This document shows positions 45,309 through 56,600 of a DNA stretch of 64,000 nt, piece by piece. The notes under the pieces are model-generated. The model saw nothing but the letters and a program-made list of their open reading frames with translations, was not told the origin of the DNA and ran no database searches. Position 1 is the first letter of the stretch. Every line of letters starts with the position of its first letter. The stretch is from NCBI RefSeq assembly GCF_010389155.1, contig NC_057769.1:35573548-35637547 (forward strand), in the 5' to 3' direction. The DNA comes from Erigeron canadensis. Taxonomy: Eukaryota; Streptophyta; Magnoliopsida; Asterales; Asteraceae. Both the position numbers and the translations under genes were made by a program.

Positions 45309-47383
45309 GGGCTAATTTAGTTTTAAAGGTACCATACATTAAAAATTTTTCTATGTCAGGTACAAACCAAAATCTTCTTCTTATATAATACTAAACGGTG
45401 TAAATTGATACTAACTTAGTGTCTTCGTCCACATATTACGGTTTTAGCTAATGTGTTAGTGGTTTTGACCAAGTTAAGGTGCTACGTATACATCTTTATC
45501 TTCTTTGTAATTCATGTTTTGACCAAACAAGAAAATGCATTTCCAGATGAATAGCCAGATCCATGACCATTGATGTGTGTTTTTTTTTCTTGTCTTTAAA
45601 TTTATGTTGTACAAGTAGCTATCTAACCTAAACACACGTAACGAGCAGAGAATCCGGTCAGTGTAATATAACCTAGTGGTAAGTTACAGGATCGTTCGCA
45701 GGGATGCATTGCTTTACAAATCTAGTAGTATGTGTAATTCTAGTTTGTTTTGGGGGTTTGTCACGAACTCCTAATAAACTAATACTTGACAGTAAATTAA
45801 AATAGCCGCAACCGCTTTTCATCGAGAGGCTAATCTGAAAATATTTTGAAAAAGCAAATAACAGTAATTAAATTAAAATACTTGTTTGGCATCTCCGATC
45901 TCATGGTATGACCAAATACTATCCTACTGGTTTTCTAGTCTATTGGAAACTTCATCACGGCTCAGATTCTCGTTAGATTCACTTTGCCTAATTAGTAGTG
46001 CTGTCGCTAGACTCACACTACCCTATAAACAAATTCTCGCTAGATTCATTGTTTAAGCACTAGTGACCTAAAGTTTGTGTTACTAATTCATCTTTTAGTT
46101 ACCCGGCTCTTAAGCCATGACCAGATGTAATTCCCTCCGGTGACCACAGTGCTCGGTTACAAGTCAAAGGATCGCGTCTGGTTAAGCTTCATGTTCAATT
46201 CATTCTAGTTACTATGGTTTTGGATCCCTCGGTTACAAGTGAATCACTTTTTACCTTAAGTTATAGACTGACTAGTCGTTTTCTGTCCTAACATATTAGT
46301 CCTAGTGTATGATCATAGACAACCATGAGAATTAAACTAATATGTTTAGATATAAAACCAACAGCAACATGAATTACTATTAAACATGGATCTACGATAA
46401 ACAGTAAAACACACTCCAACAGAATCTAAACAAACATAGTAAAACAATAAGCGTGTACATGATCACATCAATACAAACAAGTATTCAACCTACTAGCCTA
46501 GCATTATTAAAGGAATAACAAAGTCTGAAAAGATGAAAGACATTGTTTGATAATAAAAGTAAATAAAAGATTAAAGATATAGACCAAGAGTGAAGATCGG
46601 AAGGTGTTAGAAGCTCCAAAACCTCTTTGGAATCTACAAAGTCGATCTAGGGTTGTTGCTGGGCGGCTAAGGCTATTGAATCGGCTCTCTCTTAGGGTTT
46701 TGAGGGTTAGTTCGACTTAAATAGATGCAAAAGTCGGTTTCTGATCTTGGTCGACCAGCGGCGTTGGTGGGCTGAACAGCGGCACTGGTCCTGGGCTCTC
46801 TTGGGCTAGCGGCGCTAGTAATATGAGAGCGGCGCTGACAAGGTAGCCAGCGGCGCTGGTGGCTGCTGTTCTTCTTCGTGCGTCTTCGTTTAGCTTCCGG
46901 ATTATTTCTTTGTGTCTTGTAACTTTATAGGCTTCCTTCTTGAGTCACTTGATGTCATTTACCCTCTCTCGCATCTTCCGTGAATCTGCATAAACACATC
47001 ATTCATTAAGTACCAATAGTTTTGGAATAATAACTCATTTAAGCATAGAAATGAAGCCTTTCATTAGGGGTTTTTATCACAAAATGGACGCTCATCAACC
47101 ATTTTCCCACATCTACAAAAATCCCACAAGCATCTTAAATCTCTATTATAGGTATAAATTTATATTTGTAAAAATTTTGGCTTCGTATGCAAGGTGACAT
47201 GGTAAAGAAATTCAACGGTCAAACAAAAAAACGCACAAAGCTGGTCAAACAAAACCGGATGATGGTTTTGATGACCGAAATAGGTCGAATTCACACACAG
47301 TTGTCTTATATTAGAGAGAGATTTTGGTTTATACATATAATCGGAAAATTTGTCAAGTATGGTACCTTTAAAACTAATTATCC
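45309..47383. mobile_element. TIR element split by a solo LTR
   Basis: The left end has AGTTTTAAAGGTACCATAC at about 45319-45337; the right end carries the exact complement at about 47356-47374. Together the arms match over about 25-40 bp (GG-CTAATT / GGATAATT outer ends). Without the nested LTR the element is about 0.55 kb. No clear target duplication was identified. Confidence 0.6.
45571..47097 (-). mobile_element. Solo LTR with perfect ACCAT target duplication
   Basis: TGATG...CATCA ends, 1,527 bp, flanked by ACCAT at 45566-45570 and 47098-47102. On the minus strand a TATA-like 'ctatttaag' lies near 46720, and beside it (46750-46865) the motif AGCGGCGCTGGT recurs four or five times with small changes. 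No internal region or second LTR is present. Confidence 0.8.
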
Positions 47384-48703
47384 TTAAATAAAAAAACACA
47401 CTAAACTAATCTTTTTCATCACTAATGTACTCATTCAAGTTTGCAAGCGGATCGGCGGGGGCTCAAAATCATGTGGTGTGGTCAACTATATATGGTCAAC
47501 CAAGTCCGCCATTAGCATGAAGATTCTGGAGCCGTTGTTCCATTGTGGTTTGCGTGTACCAATAATTCAAATTTTTGTTTTTAGTGTCATGTAATGTTTT
47601 ATGAAGTTTTTAATAAAATGTTTAGTTAAATTATTGGTGTAATAAAATAAGTTGAAAAAGAAAATGAAATTGGGTAAGTTTAGTAAATTGGGTATGTATT
47701 GCCTATGATTTGGGTAAGAATTGGGTAAAATTGAGTAGTTATGAGTTGGAAGGTTTTGATTGAAATAGAGATCATGTAAATTTGACTAGTTGGGTACCAT
47801 TCCCTCCCCCCTAAGTGGAGAGAAATTAAAAACCGGGTAATAGATTTGATTACCCCAAATTACTCTATAATGGCATACTTCCCACTTTTGGTATTGATTA
47901 ACTTTTTTTTTTCAACCAAGCTCTCCAAGCATAGTATTTTATTATCATTACCATTCCTCACCTCTAAATACATCTAACCAAGCAACCCTGTTAAGTAAAG
48001 AAACTATGTGTTATATATAAACTAATTAAACTATATAAAATAGATATAATATATAATATATAAACTAAGTTAAATATATAAATTATGTATGATATGTAAA
48101 CTAATTAAACTATATAAACCAAAAACATAATATATAATTTAAATGTTAAAATATATACTTTTTAAGTCGTTTTAAAAACACTTCTATAAACTCTTATAAA
48201 ACATATTGAATTTCTATTTAAGGTAATTTAAGCACTTTTTTCAATATTCTCATATTGTTCATTATTCACACATTAATTATAATTGTATATCTCTAAACAC
48301 AATTAGACAAACACCCTACATGATCTAACACACGGTAACTTCTTTCTTCCCTTCCTATTTACATACACGCATATCAATTTCTCCCCACTGTTTTGTATTA
48401 TCATTACCGTTTAACCGTGGACACTAACCCTAGTTTGTAAAAATGCACGAGTGCCTCCTTTGAGATCCTTTCCGTCATAGGTAAGTAAAAACAAACGCCA
48501 TTAAAAAATCAAGCATAAGAAACACTTTAATTGCATTATCCAAATTCTTAAAAAGAGCACTGATTATTCTTTAGTTATTGAATCTACTAGTGCACATGTC
48601 TTCAATCTCAAAACTACTACACATTTACGAACTTTCTTCTTTTGGTATTCTGCATTGCATCTTTATACAACAGCTCTGTTTTGTCCTGCAATCCTTCTCC
48701 ATT
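47384..48703. other. Spacer, no gene recognised
   Basis: Contains a 'tatataaact-a' rich tract at 48010-48125 in which 'taaactaattaaactatataaa' type units recur. No coding region is supported. Confidence 0.35.
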
Positions 48704-49197
48704 TCTATCAAAACTTTAGCATACCCAACTCTTGGACTCTTCAACTCTAATACCCCTTTCCCTCCTTATTCCATCACATCTCTTATTCCCTTCAATATTG
48801 ACATTCCAATCTTTATATATCTTATTTATTTCATTAGTGTTAAGCTCACTACATTCTTGTACGTCCCAGAAAGGACTGCCAATTAAAGTCTGGGATATGC
48901 AGCAACAGAAGCAAACATGGAGATCAGAAGCAAGCTCGAATATACTTTTGCCTATCAAAACTCTAGCATATCCAACTCTTGGCCTCTTAACTCTAATGCC
49001 TGTTTCTCTATCTTTTCCATCATCACAGCTCTTATTCCCTTCCCTCTTGACATTCAAATCTTCACTTATCTTAGTAATTTCGTTAGTGTTAAGCTCACTA
49101 CATTCTTGTACATCCCACGAAAAGAGTGCCAAATAATGTCTGGGATATGCAGAAATAGAAGCAAACATGGAGAGCAGAAGCAAGCTCGAAAACATCT
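48704..49197. repeat. 247-bp tandem duplication
   Basis: Unit 1 about 48704-48950 and unit 2 about 48951-49197 share long blocks (for example 'ttagtgttaagctcactaca' and 'agaagcaaacatggaga'). Divergence is modest, and the length difference keeps one minus-strand frame open through both units. Confidence 0.75.
48716..49195 (-). CDS. Hypothetical small protein with signal-like N-terminus
   Basis: A 159-residue frame that runs across both 247-bp units, so the protein is itself an imperfect internal repeat (DVQECSELNTNEI occurs twice, about 82 residues apart). The start M-F-S-S-L-L-L-L-S-M-F-A-S-I-S-A would serve as a secretion signal with cleavage near residue 16. The rest is charged with scattered cysteines (one CFCCC cluster). 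I do not recognise the family. No promoter or splice context was found, and it may be a chance frame in duplicated DNA. Confidence 0.3.
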   Translation of the reverse strand: MFSSLLLLSMFASISAYPRHYLALFSWDVQECSELNTNEITKISEDLNVKREGNKSCDDGKDRETGIRVKRPRVGYARVLIGKSIFELASDLHVCFCCCISQTLIGSPFWDVQECSELNTNEINKIYKDWNVNIEGNKRCDGIRRERGIRVEESKSWVC

Positions 49198-49257
49198 GAT
49201 TGGTTTTATGATGTGTCTAAAATGCATATTATGATGTGTCTGCCGAGAGAACACCTT

Positions 49258-49580
49258 TTAAGTCCTTTATAATTAGTTATGAGGAGACCTCTATTAAGGC
49301 ATTACGTGAAGATCGAGATGGTAATGCCATATACACTGGGAATGTAGTTGGTGATCTGGTATGTGCATAATTTTTTCAATATTTAGCATATATTGATGCA
49401 AGATTTGATAATTATGCTTTATATTCTGATTGGAATGCCTAGGGAGATCGACAAATTTTAATGGGAAAGGGTATCGGAAGTATCAGTACAATAGCCAGAC
49501 ATTCATGTCTTCCGATTATAGCAGTTTGTCGCCAGTGGTTTTTTCAAGTGCTCATACCTAAAGATGTTAATCCAGAGGTA
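49258..49580 (+). pseudogene. WDR74-like WD40 fragment, plus-strand arm
   Basis: Two exon-like parts. The first reads ISYEETSIKALREDRDGNAIYTGNVVGDL and ends before GTATGT. The second (from about 49443) reads MGKGIGSISTIARHSCLPIIA. These match the plant WDR74/NSA1-like pattern K-A-x-x-E-D-x-D-G, then G-S-I-x-x-I-A-R-H-P-x-L-P-x-I-A. It is a fragment with no start and no further repeats. Confidence 0.6.
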
Positions 49581-49905
49581 ATACTCTATTCATAGGTATG
49601 AGCACTTGAAAAAAACACTGACCACAAACTACTATAAGCAGAAGGCATGAATGTCTGGCAATTGATGTGATGCTTCCGCAACATTTCCCATTAAAAGATG
49701 ACGATCTCCCTAGGCATACCAATCAACAAATAAGGAAAAATATTCAAATCTTGCATCAACACAGGTCAAATATTCAAAAAACTATGCACCTATGGCCATC
49801 AATCCCAGATTACCAACTGCATTCCCAATGTATAAGATATTACCATCTGGATCTTCAGTTATAGCCTTAATATAGGTCTCCTTATAACTAATTGACTTGA
49901 CAGGC
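49258..49905. repeat. Inverted duplication of a WD40 gene fragment (potential hairpin)
   Basis: The left arm (about 49258-49560) and right arm (about 49593-49905) are inverted copies, separated by a 32-bp loop. Next to the loop, 'caagtgctcataccta' and its exact complement 'taggtatgagcacttg' face each other. Similarity continues outward through intron-like and exon-like parts of the same gene fragment, at roughly 80% by eye. Confidence 0.75.
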
Positions 49906-50210
49906 GTTCTTTGGGCAGACGCATCATAAGGATGTACCTGTATATGTTTTCCTTTTTTAATTAGATATCGATTAAATAAAGAGTAATTTACAAAAGAAAC
50001 GTTTCTCGAAATGCAAATCACAACATACGTACCATTATATCTTCAAATCTAATTAAAAAAATGGTAACCAATTACCATAGAAGTTCAAGGCAAACAGACA
50101 AAGCTATGTATGTGACACTTAATAGCCAGAAGGCTATACGAACCTCATGCTCACTAGTTCCAGCCACTAATTGTTGCTTCTTTTGTTCCCTTTGAAATGA
50201 GGCAGTAGTT
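49783..50210 (-). pseudogene. WDR74-like WD40 fragment, minus-strand arm
   Basis: Exon-like part 1 at about 50155-50202 gives QQLVAGTSEHE and ends at GAG followed by GTTCGT. Part 2 starts near 49938 after acceptor TACAG with V-H-P-Y-D-A-S-A-Q-R-T-P-V-K-S, then ISYKETYIKAITEDPDGNILYIGNAVGNL. In WDR74-like proteins a G-T-x-x-H-x-V-R-x-Y-D-x-S-A-Q-R-x-P-V run joins these parts, which supports the identity. Broken and partial. Confidence 0.65.
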
Positions 50211-50234
50211 AGTCTAGCTTGCTTCTGCTTTCAA

Positions 50235-50640
50235 TGTTGCGTCTGGTACACTATTTTAATCATGTCACGTATGTAAATTTCTACTCTTAGCTACTTTCAA
50301 ATGAACATAATCCCCACAGTTCCTGACAACTGTTTCCATGTTTCAACAACTTAACCCGCAAAACGAGTCAAGAAATTGCTTAAAAGTCTTTTCAATAAGC
50401 TTAACATTGGATTGTTAAATTGTTAACCGAAACTTCTTGAAAATCATGTAAACAGAAATATCATGGGTTCTACAAAACTAAGATTACAATTACCCAATTG
50501 AACCAAAAGAAAAAGTACATGATTTAAAACATTTAGGAAAATTACATTACACTCCCATGAACGTTATGCTTGTTAAACTTAGTAGTTATCGAGAGTTGTT
50601 GTCTTGGTGACATCCAGAAACATTTCTTCTCTTTTTGTAA
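50235..50640. other. TK4 downstream flank, duplicated at about 62030-62359
   Basis: Shared non-coding blocks include 'cactattttaatcatgtca' and 'gttctacaaaactaagatta', so TK4 and TK5 belong to one duplicated unit whose boundary is near 50235. No gene is seen. Confidence 0.5.
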
Positions 50641-50673
50641 TTAGCTCGTTTCTGCTCCTATGTTTGTATCTTC
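50641..50673 (-). CDS. TK4 exon 5: terminal exon
   Basis: E-D-T-N-I-G-A-E-T-S-stop after acceptor ATACACAG. It is the same in TK5 except for one residue, which supports it as a real exon. Confidence 0.65.
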   Translation of the reverse strand, partial: EDTNIGAETS

Positions 50674-53600
50674 CTGTGTATAAATCAATTGGTTTAGAGA
50701 AACAAAAACATATAAGTTGAGAATCTATTCATTTTGAGATTTGACCTTTTTCTACTTGTGAGATAAAGATATACATGAACAATAACAAAAAAATGTTTGA
50801 GTATCACAACTTACTTGAAATTCCAATGCCTTTTTTAGTTCTGTTAAAACTTCTCTTGCCGTTGGCCGTTTTTCCCTGTCATCGTCTAAACACTTGTAGG
50901 CGATCTCTTGGAATGTAGTCAATGATCTTGGCGTGATTTCTTCCTTTATAGACTCAGATACCATTTCATCTTGTTTTCCTTTTTCAAATTTATGTTTAAT
51001 GAACTTGGCTAGAAACTGGCCCTCATATTTGTGAATCTCAAATGTTGATCTCCCACATAAGATCTCAAACAAAACCACACCAAATGAATAAATGTCGGAT
51101 TCCGTGGTTAAGAAACCTGATTTTAAGTACAATGGGTCCAAGTAGCCCTTTGTGCCACAAGCATGATCAATGACATAGTCTGCTTCCTTATTTACCGTGC
51201 TTATAATAGAAAGTCCAAAGTCACCAATTTTTGTCTTCCAATCATCAAACAACAAAATGTTAGCAGCTTTGATATCCCTATGTATCACAACCTCTTTTCC
51301 ATGACCGCCTTCATGAAGAAAATCCAACCCAGTTGCAAAATCAATGCATATCTTAAGTCGATTCCTCCATGTAAGACTAACATCATTCAAATACTTGTCA
51401 AGGCTTCCTTTACATGCATGTTCATAAACAATGATTTTTTCGTTAGTTTCGTTGCTGTAGCCTACAAGACCGATGACATTGTCATGCTTATACTCGGAGA
51501 GTATTTGTAGCTCATTATAATATTGTTTCTCCCCTTGACCATGACTTGTATCTAACCGTTTTGCGACAATGGTATAATGCCCATTATCATGTCTATGCGC
51601 AACTTTGCCTTTGTATACCCCCCCAAAACCTCCTCCCCCAATGAGTTTGTGAGGACTGAAGTCATGTGTGGCCAATTTTATTTCCTCAAACGACATTCGG
51701 AAGTTATCCTTATTGTTTTCCTGTATATTATGAGAAAGTTGGTAGTTATTTCCTCTAGATAGGAAGTTATATGATTGATTCAAGATAATGATTTACCTGA
51801 TATGATAATGCTTTTTCAAGTTCTTTGATGACGACTTTCATTGTTGGACGTTCATTTTGCGTTTCTGCCAAACACCAATGTGCTATTTTTAAAAATGCAT
51901 TCAAAGAATCTTCGTTGGGACCTTTATTTAGATAAAATTTGTTTTCTCCATTTTCTCCCATAATTACAGAAGCTATCTTTTTCTTTATTATTCCTGCATC
52001 GAGCCATTGTCGTACCACCTGGGACAACAGTTCATGTTCTTGGCCATCCTTAACACAAGTTAACTTATAGGCAGACTTCCCACATAAGATTTCAAACAAA
52101 ACTGCTCCAAAACTATATACATCTGACTCTCTTTTCAGTTTGCCAGTCTTGACGTATTGTGGATCCAAGTAAGGATTGAACTTTGGATTTGTATTCTCAA
52201 TATACAGAGTGTCGTCAGCTTGATTCAGAGGTAGGAACATTAATGATTCTCGAAATCCAGTAATCTTCACCTCCTCATTGTCTCCTAACAAAATGTTGTC
52301 ACTACAAATGGCACGGTGTATTATCATCTTTTGGTCCTCCATCTCATTATGAATGTAATTTATTCCGTGTGCAATCTCAAGGCACACTTTCAGACGTTTT
52401 TCCCATGTGAGAAGTAGTCCTTCCAACTGATCAGAAAGTGGAGAAGAAGGGAAGAAATCAAAAACAAGTATCATATCAGGAGTTTCGTCACAGAATCCAA
52501 GAAGCGATTCTATGTTGCGATGTTTACAACTACTAAGAATTTCAATTTCTTTATTGAACATATGTTCTTTAGTCTTGTATTGTTTTATATTTACTTTGTA
52601 ACATCTCTTCGGTATTTCACCTTTATTCATCTCTTCAACGGACATCATACTTTCTCTATCAAAACATTCGAGTACTTCCGCTACATATTCACACACTGAC
52701 ATACTTTCATCGAACGAAGAGTTCTCTGGTGAATCAATTGGCGTAGCCATAAGTAAAACCCAAAGCATCTCTGTGAGGGGAATTCTTAAGTGGCCAAAGC
52801 CATTTACCTGCAGTAGCAATATGGTAAGTGGGAGAAAGAGTATTGCATATATGTAGTTTAGAGGAGTAGAATGACAATCTAATTAAACCGAATAGAAAAT
52901 GTTTTTTTATTCATGAACAATCATAAGGGGGTTGGCATTGGTTGCAGTAGAACGAAGGATTCCCCCTCACCACGTACGCGTGGACACTGCCCAACGGTAG
53001 AAATCTTTTAAGTCATTAACTAATTCGCCATTGGATTACAAATTATAATAGAGCAAAACTTACAGACCTAACATGGGAAAGATGGAGGGAATTCAAGATA
53101 TAATCATGTTTATTGCTACGGTCAAAGATTCTATCATTTGGTCATTTGTTATTGTAATCTTGTAATAGTTGTTTAGTTGTGGATGTTTTATTTTGGGTCT
53201 GTAGTTACCATGGGGATTCAAGTTGGTCTGAGTCCGAACGGGACACTATCAAAAAACGAGTTAAGGTCAAACTAGTTACACGATTTTTACTGGAGGTTTT
53301 TTCATCCATTTTAGCTACCCGTAGTTAAGATCCGGATTAATAGGGTGTATAAGTTGTAGCTTTCCCTTTTGTATATCCTTTGTATTAATTCTTCAGACTA
53401 CCTAGCGACTTGTTTGTACCCATTTTTTTTTTAAATATATTTCTTTGCCTTTTAAAAAAAATACCTAATTCGCCATTAATTAATAAAAAGTAAATGAACG
53501 TTTCTCAGTAATATGAAGTATGAACAATTATTAAACATAGATAATGAAAATATATAATAGCTTTGCATAGGTTTTATGTTAGTAGTATAGAGAGGTGATT

Positions 53601-56600
53601 TAATTTAAAATAATAATTAAAATTAAAAACAAATATAATTTAGTTAATAACTGGTCATTTGCGAAATATATGTTTTTAACACAACAAAGTTTTAGATACA
53701 AATAATATAATTAGTATTAGTGTGATATAAATAAATTTTTGACAAATATTCGAACTTATATTTAAAAAAGCAATAATAATAACAATCACGTATAAGGATA
53801 AGAAAATGTATAAAACATTGAAGAAAACAGTATATAACTATATTAATGCAAATAATTACATTTCAACGACGGTGATGTAATATACTGTTTTGCTTTAAAT
53901 GCTACATGCATATAAAAATTAACGTACGTTGATGAAAATTATTATTGTATTAAAAAGTGTCATATAAAATAAAACGGAAGAAAATGATTAAAAACCAAAT
54001 ATTTAAAGGTAAAATCATAGATATATGAAAGTTACTCGTATTTGATATAAACATTGGAAACTAAAAGTTTGGTGTTGAAAACAGAAACTTTGATAAAAAG
54101 CAAAAATTTAAAAAGTATATATATAAACTCTAGAGGGTAACTTTGTAGGGTAAAATCGAAAGTTGGTAAAAGTTGTTGTTCATTATACATTAAGACTTTC
54201 ATATTAGTTTTTAGTATACTAGATTAGGGATGAACAAAAGACCCGAAGCCTGCGACCCGTCATAGACCCGACCGTACCCGACCCGAACCGATCCGCCCGA
54301 ATTCCTAACGGGCCGGGTCACGGTTCAGGTTTTAGTGGATTTTCGGTTTTCTGGTCGGGCCGGTTCAAACCCGGTGAAACCCGGCAAACCCGTAAAAACC
54401 CGAAAGCATATGATAAAGTAGGGATGTATACGTGCTAAAAAAAACAAGCTTCTAATCTTCAGTTCGTCTGGGCGTCTGGCTTCAAACTTTGTGGCTCTAT
54501 GTAGGAGATATTGGCCTTTTGTTGTTCAACCCAATTCAACATCACCAGCTAGTTTTTGTAGTACCATATGCCATCAAACTTTGTACTACTTTATTGGAAA
54601 ATAGAAAACCATAAGTCTGCTTTTAGTTTTTGAGTTTTGAAGTGAGGGTTGAAAAGTAAGAGTAATATATTTACACCGTGTGTATGTATCTATATATGCA
54701 AAAGAAAAGTGCTAGACATGTGATGAAAGGTTAAATCAATAGTCAATATATATTGTTTTGTTGGATAACAACTGGAAAATACAAACATGGGTCCATTATA
54801 TTATTATTTTATTTAGAAAAATTCCTTGATTTATCTAACTTTAAAATTGAATCTTTGGAACTCACACAAAGAGTTTATTTTTCAAGTCACGTGAAGCCTA
54901 ATGAGTCTCATTGGTGGGATTATTTATGTACACCTACACATACAAAGTCATCTTCAACATCCCACCACACCCCTTTTAAAGAAAAAAAAAACTCCCACCA
55001 CACACAAACACACACAAAAACATGTTCATTTTCAGCCAAAATCATCTTCAAGATCATTTTCATCTCTGTTAGTACATGTTTACATGAAACATTCAAGCTC
55101 ACAAACGATTTTCGGGTCAAGACTTTAAAACCGAGCCCGACCCGGTTAAACCCGGGCCCGAACCGACCCGCCTGGGAGGTTAACGGGCCGGGTCACGGTT
55201 TCATTTTTCTTGCAATCATGGGTCACGGGTCATGCCGGTTCGGTCCGGGTCGGGCCGGGTTTTGACCCGTGCACATCCCTATACTAGATGTATGCCCGCG
55301 CGATACGGGTGGTGATGTTAACAACGACGGATTTGTAGCGGTGGTGCCAAAGCTAGCGAGAGAGGACGGAGATTTAAGAAGTAGGTATGTTTTAGGGTTA
55401 TGATTTAAGATATGTAATTAGGAAAAAAGAAAAAGTGAAGACTGCTGAATAAAGTAATTAAGGGTATTTTGGGAATAATAAAAAAATGCTTAATGTCTTA
55501 AACTCTTTGCTTTATAAGGGATTATAGATATAGATAGATAAGATTACCTTACACGGATAGGGTGACTCACGTCTCATCGCATCAAATAAGGCCTTTGAAA
55601 ATGGATCGTCATCGTTATCATCATCATAGTTATCATCATCATAATAGCCACCACCGCCGCCATCATCATCATCATCATCATCATCATCACAAGCACCATC
55701 GTCATGGTTACCATCGCCATTAACACCGCCAATACCATCACCACTATCATTATCATCATCATCATCCTACACATAATGAATTAATTGTTGCTATAATTTG
55801 AACTTTGATTATAAAAGTACAGACTAATATACAGTACAAAAATTGACGTATAACGAGAAAAACAAAAAACAAACAACGAAGGATCGATCAATCGTTTTAC
55901 CTTCATTTCACAATATTGAAGTGCTTGATCAACAAGGTGCCCGACTAAGGTCGCATCTGAGCGTTGTACTCGCTCCTCTTGTAAGCAATGATACGCCGCT
56001 TTTGAGAACAGTACAATTGATTCTGATCGAATCATTTGATCCCGTAAATCAGGATTGATTATATCTTTCAGTGTACGATTTTCATAACGAAATTTGGCCA
56101 ATGGTGCTAGAAACATATCATTTTCTAATTTTGGATCAAATGCTTTTCTGCCGCACAAGAGTTCAAACAAAACGACCCCCAACGAGTAGATGTCCGACTT
56201 GTGTGTCACCCCTCCCGTCTTTTCAATTTCTGGGTCCATATACCCTCGTGTCCCAATCGCTTCACAGAAAAAAATATGGTTCTTTCGATCTATTGAATGT
56301 TTGATTGAAAATTCAAATCCAGATAACTTGGGTTTCCAGTTATCATCTAATAAAATCGTGGAGCTGTTAATGTTACGATGTATGACATAATAACTCTCTC
56401 CGATGTTCTCATGGAGGTAAAATATTGCCCTAACAATACCAAGAGATATCTTCAGTCTTTGGATCCATGTGAGGTTCGTAGCGTCGCTTAGGTGCATCGA
56501 GAGACTTCCCTTGGAATAATAGTACGTGATGATGATCTTCTCGTTTTTCTCGTCACAATACCCGATTATAGTGATTATATTTTCATGCTTGAGGCTACCA

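Noticed and set aside
48732..49136. Plus-strand frames over the 247-bp tandem repeat
   Set aside because: Low-complexity Ser/Leu/Ile composition and no start context; the minus-strand frame is a little more plausible.
53060..53461. LINE 3' end
   Set aside because: Only an A-run and a vague resemblance to untranslated LINE tails; no zinc-binding RVT motif or target duplication found.
55574..55774. Methionine-rich frame of 66 codons over the GAT repeat
   Set aside because: It is the wrong frame of the acidic linker exon; the Asp frame has splice sites and conserved ends.
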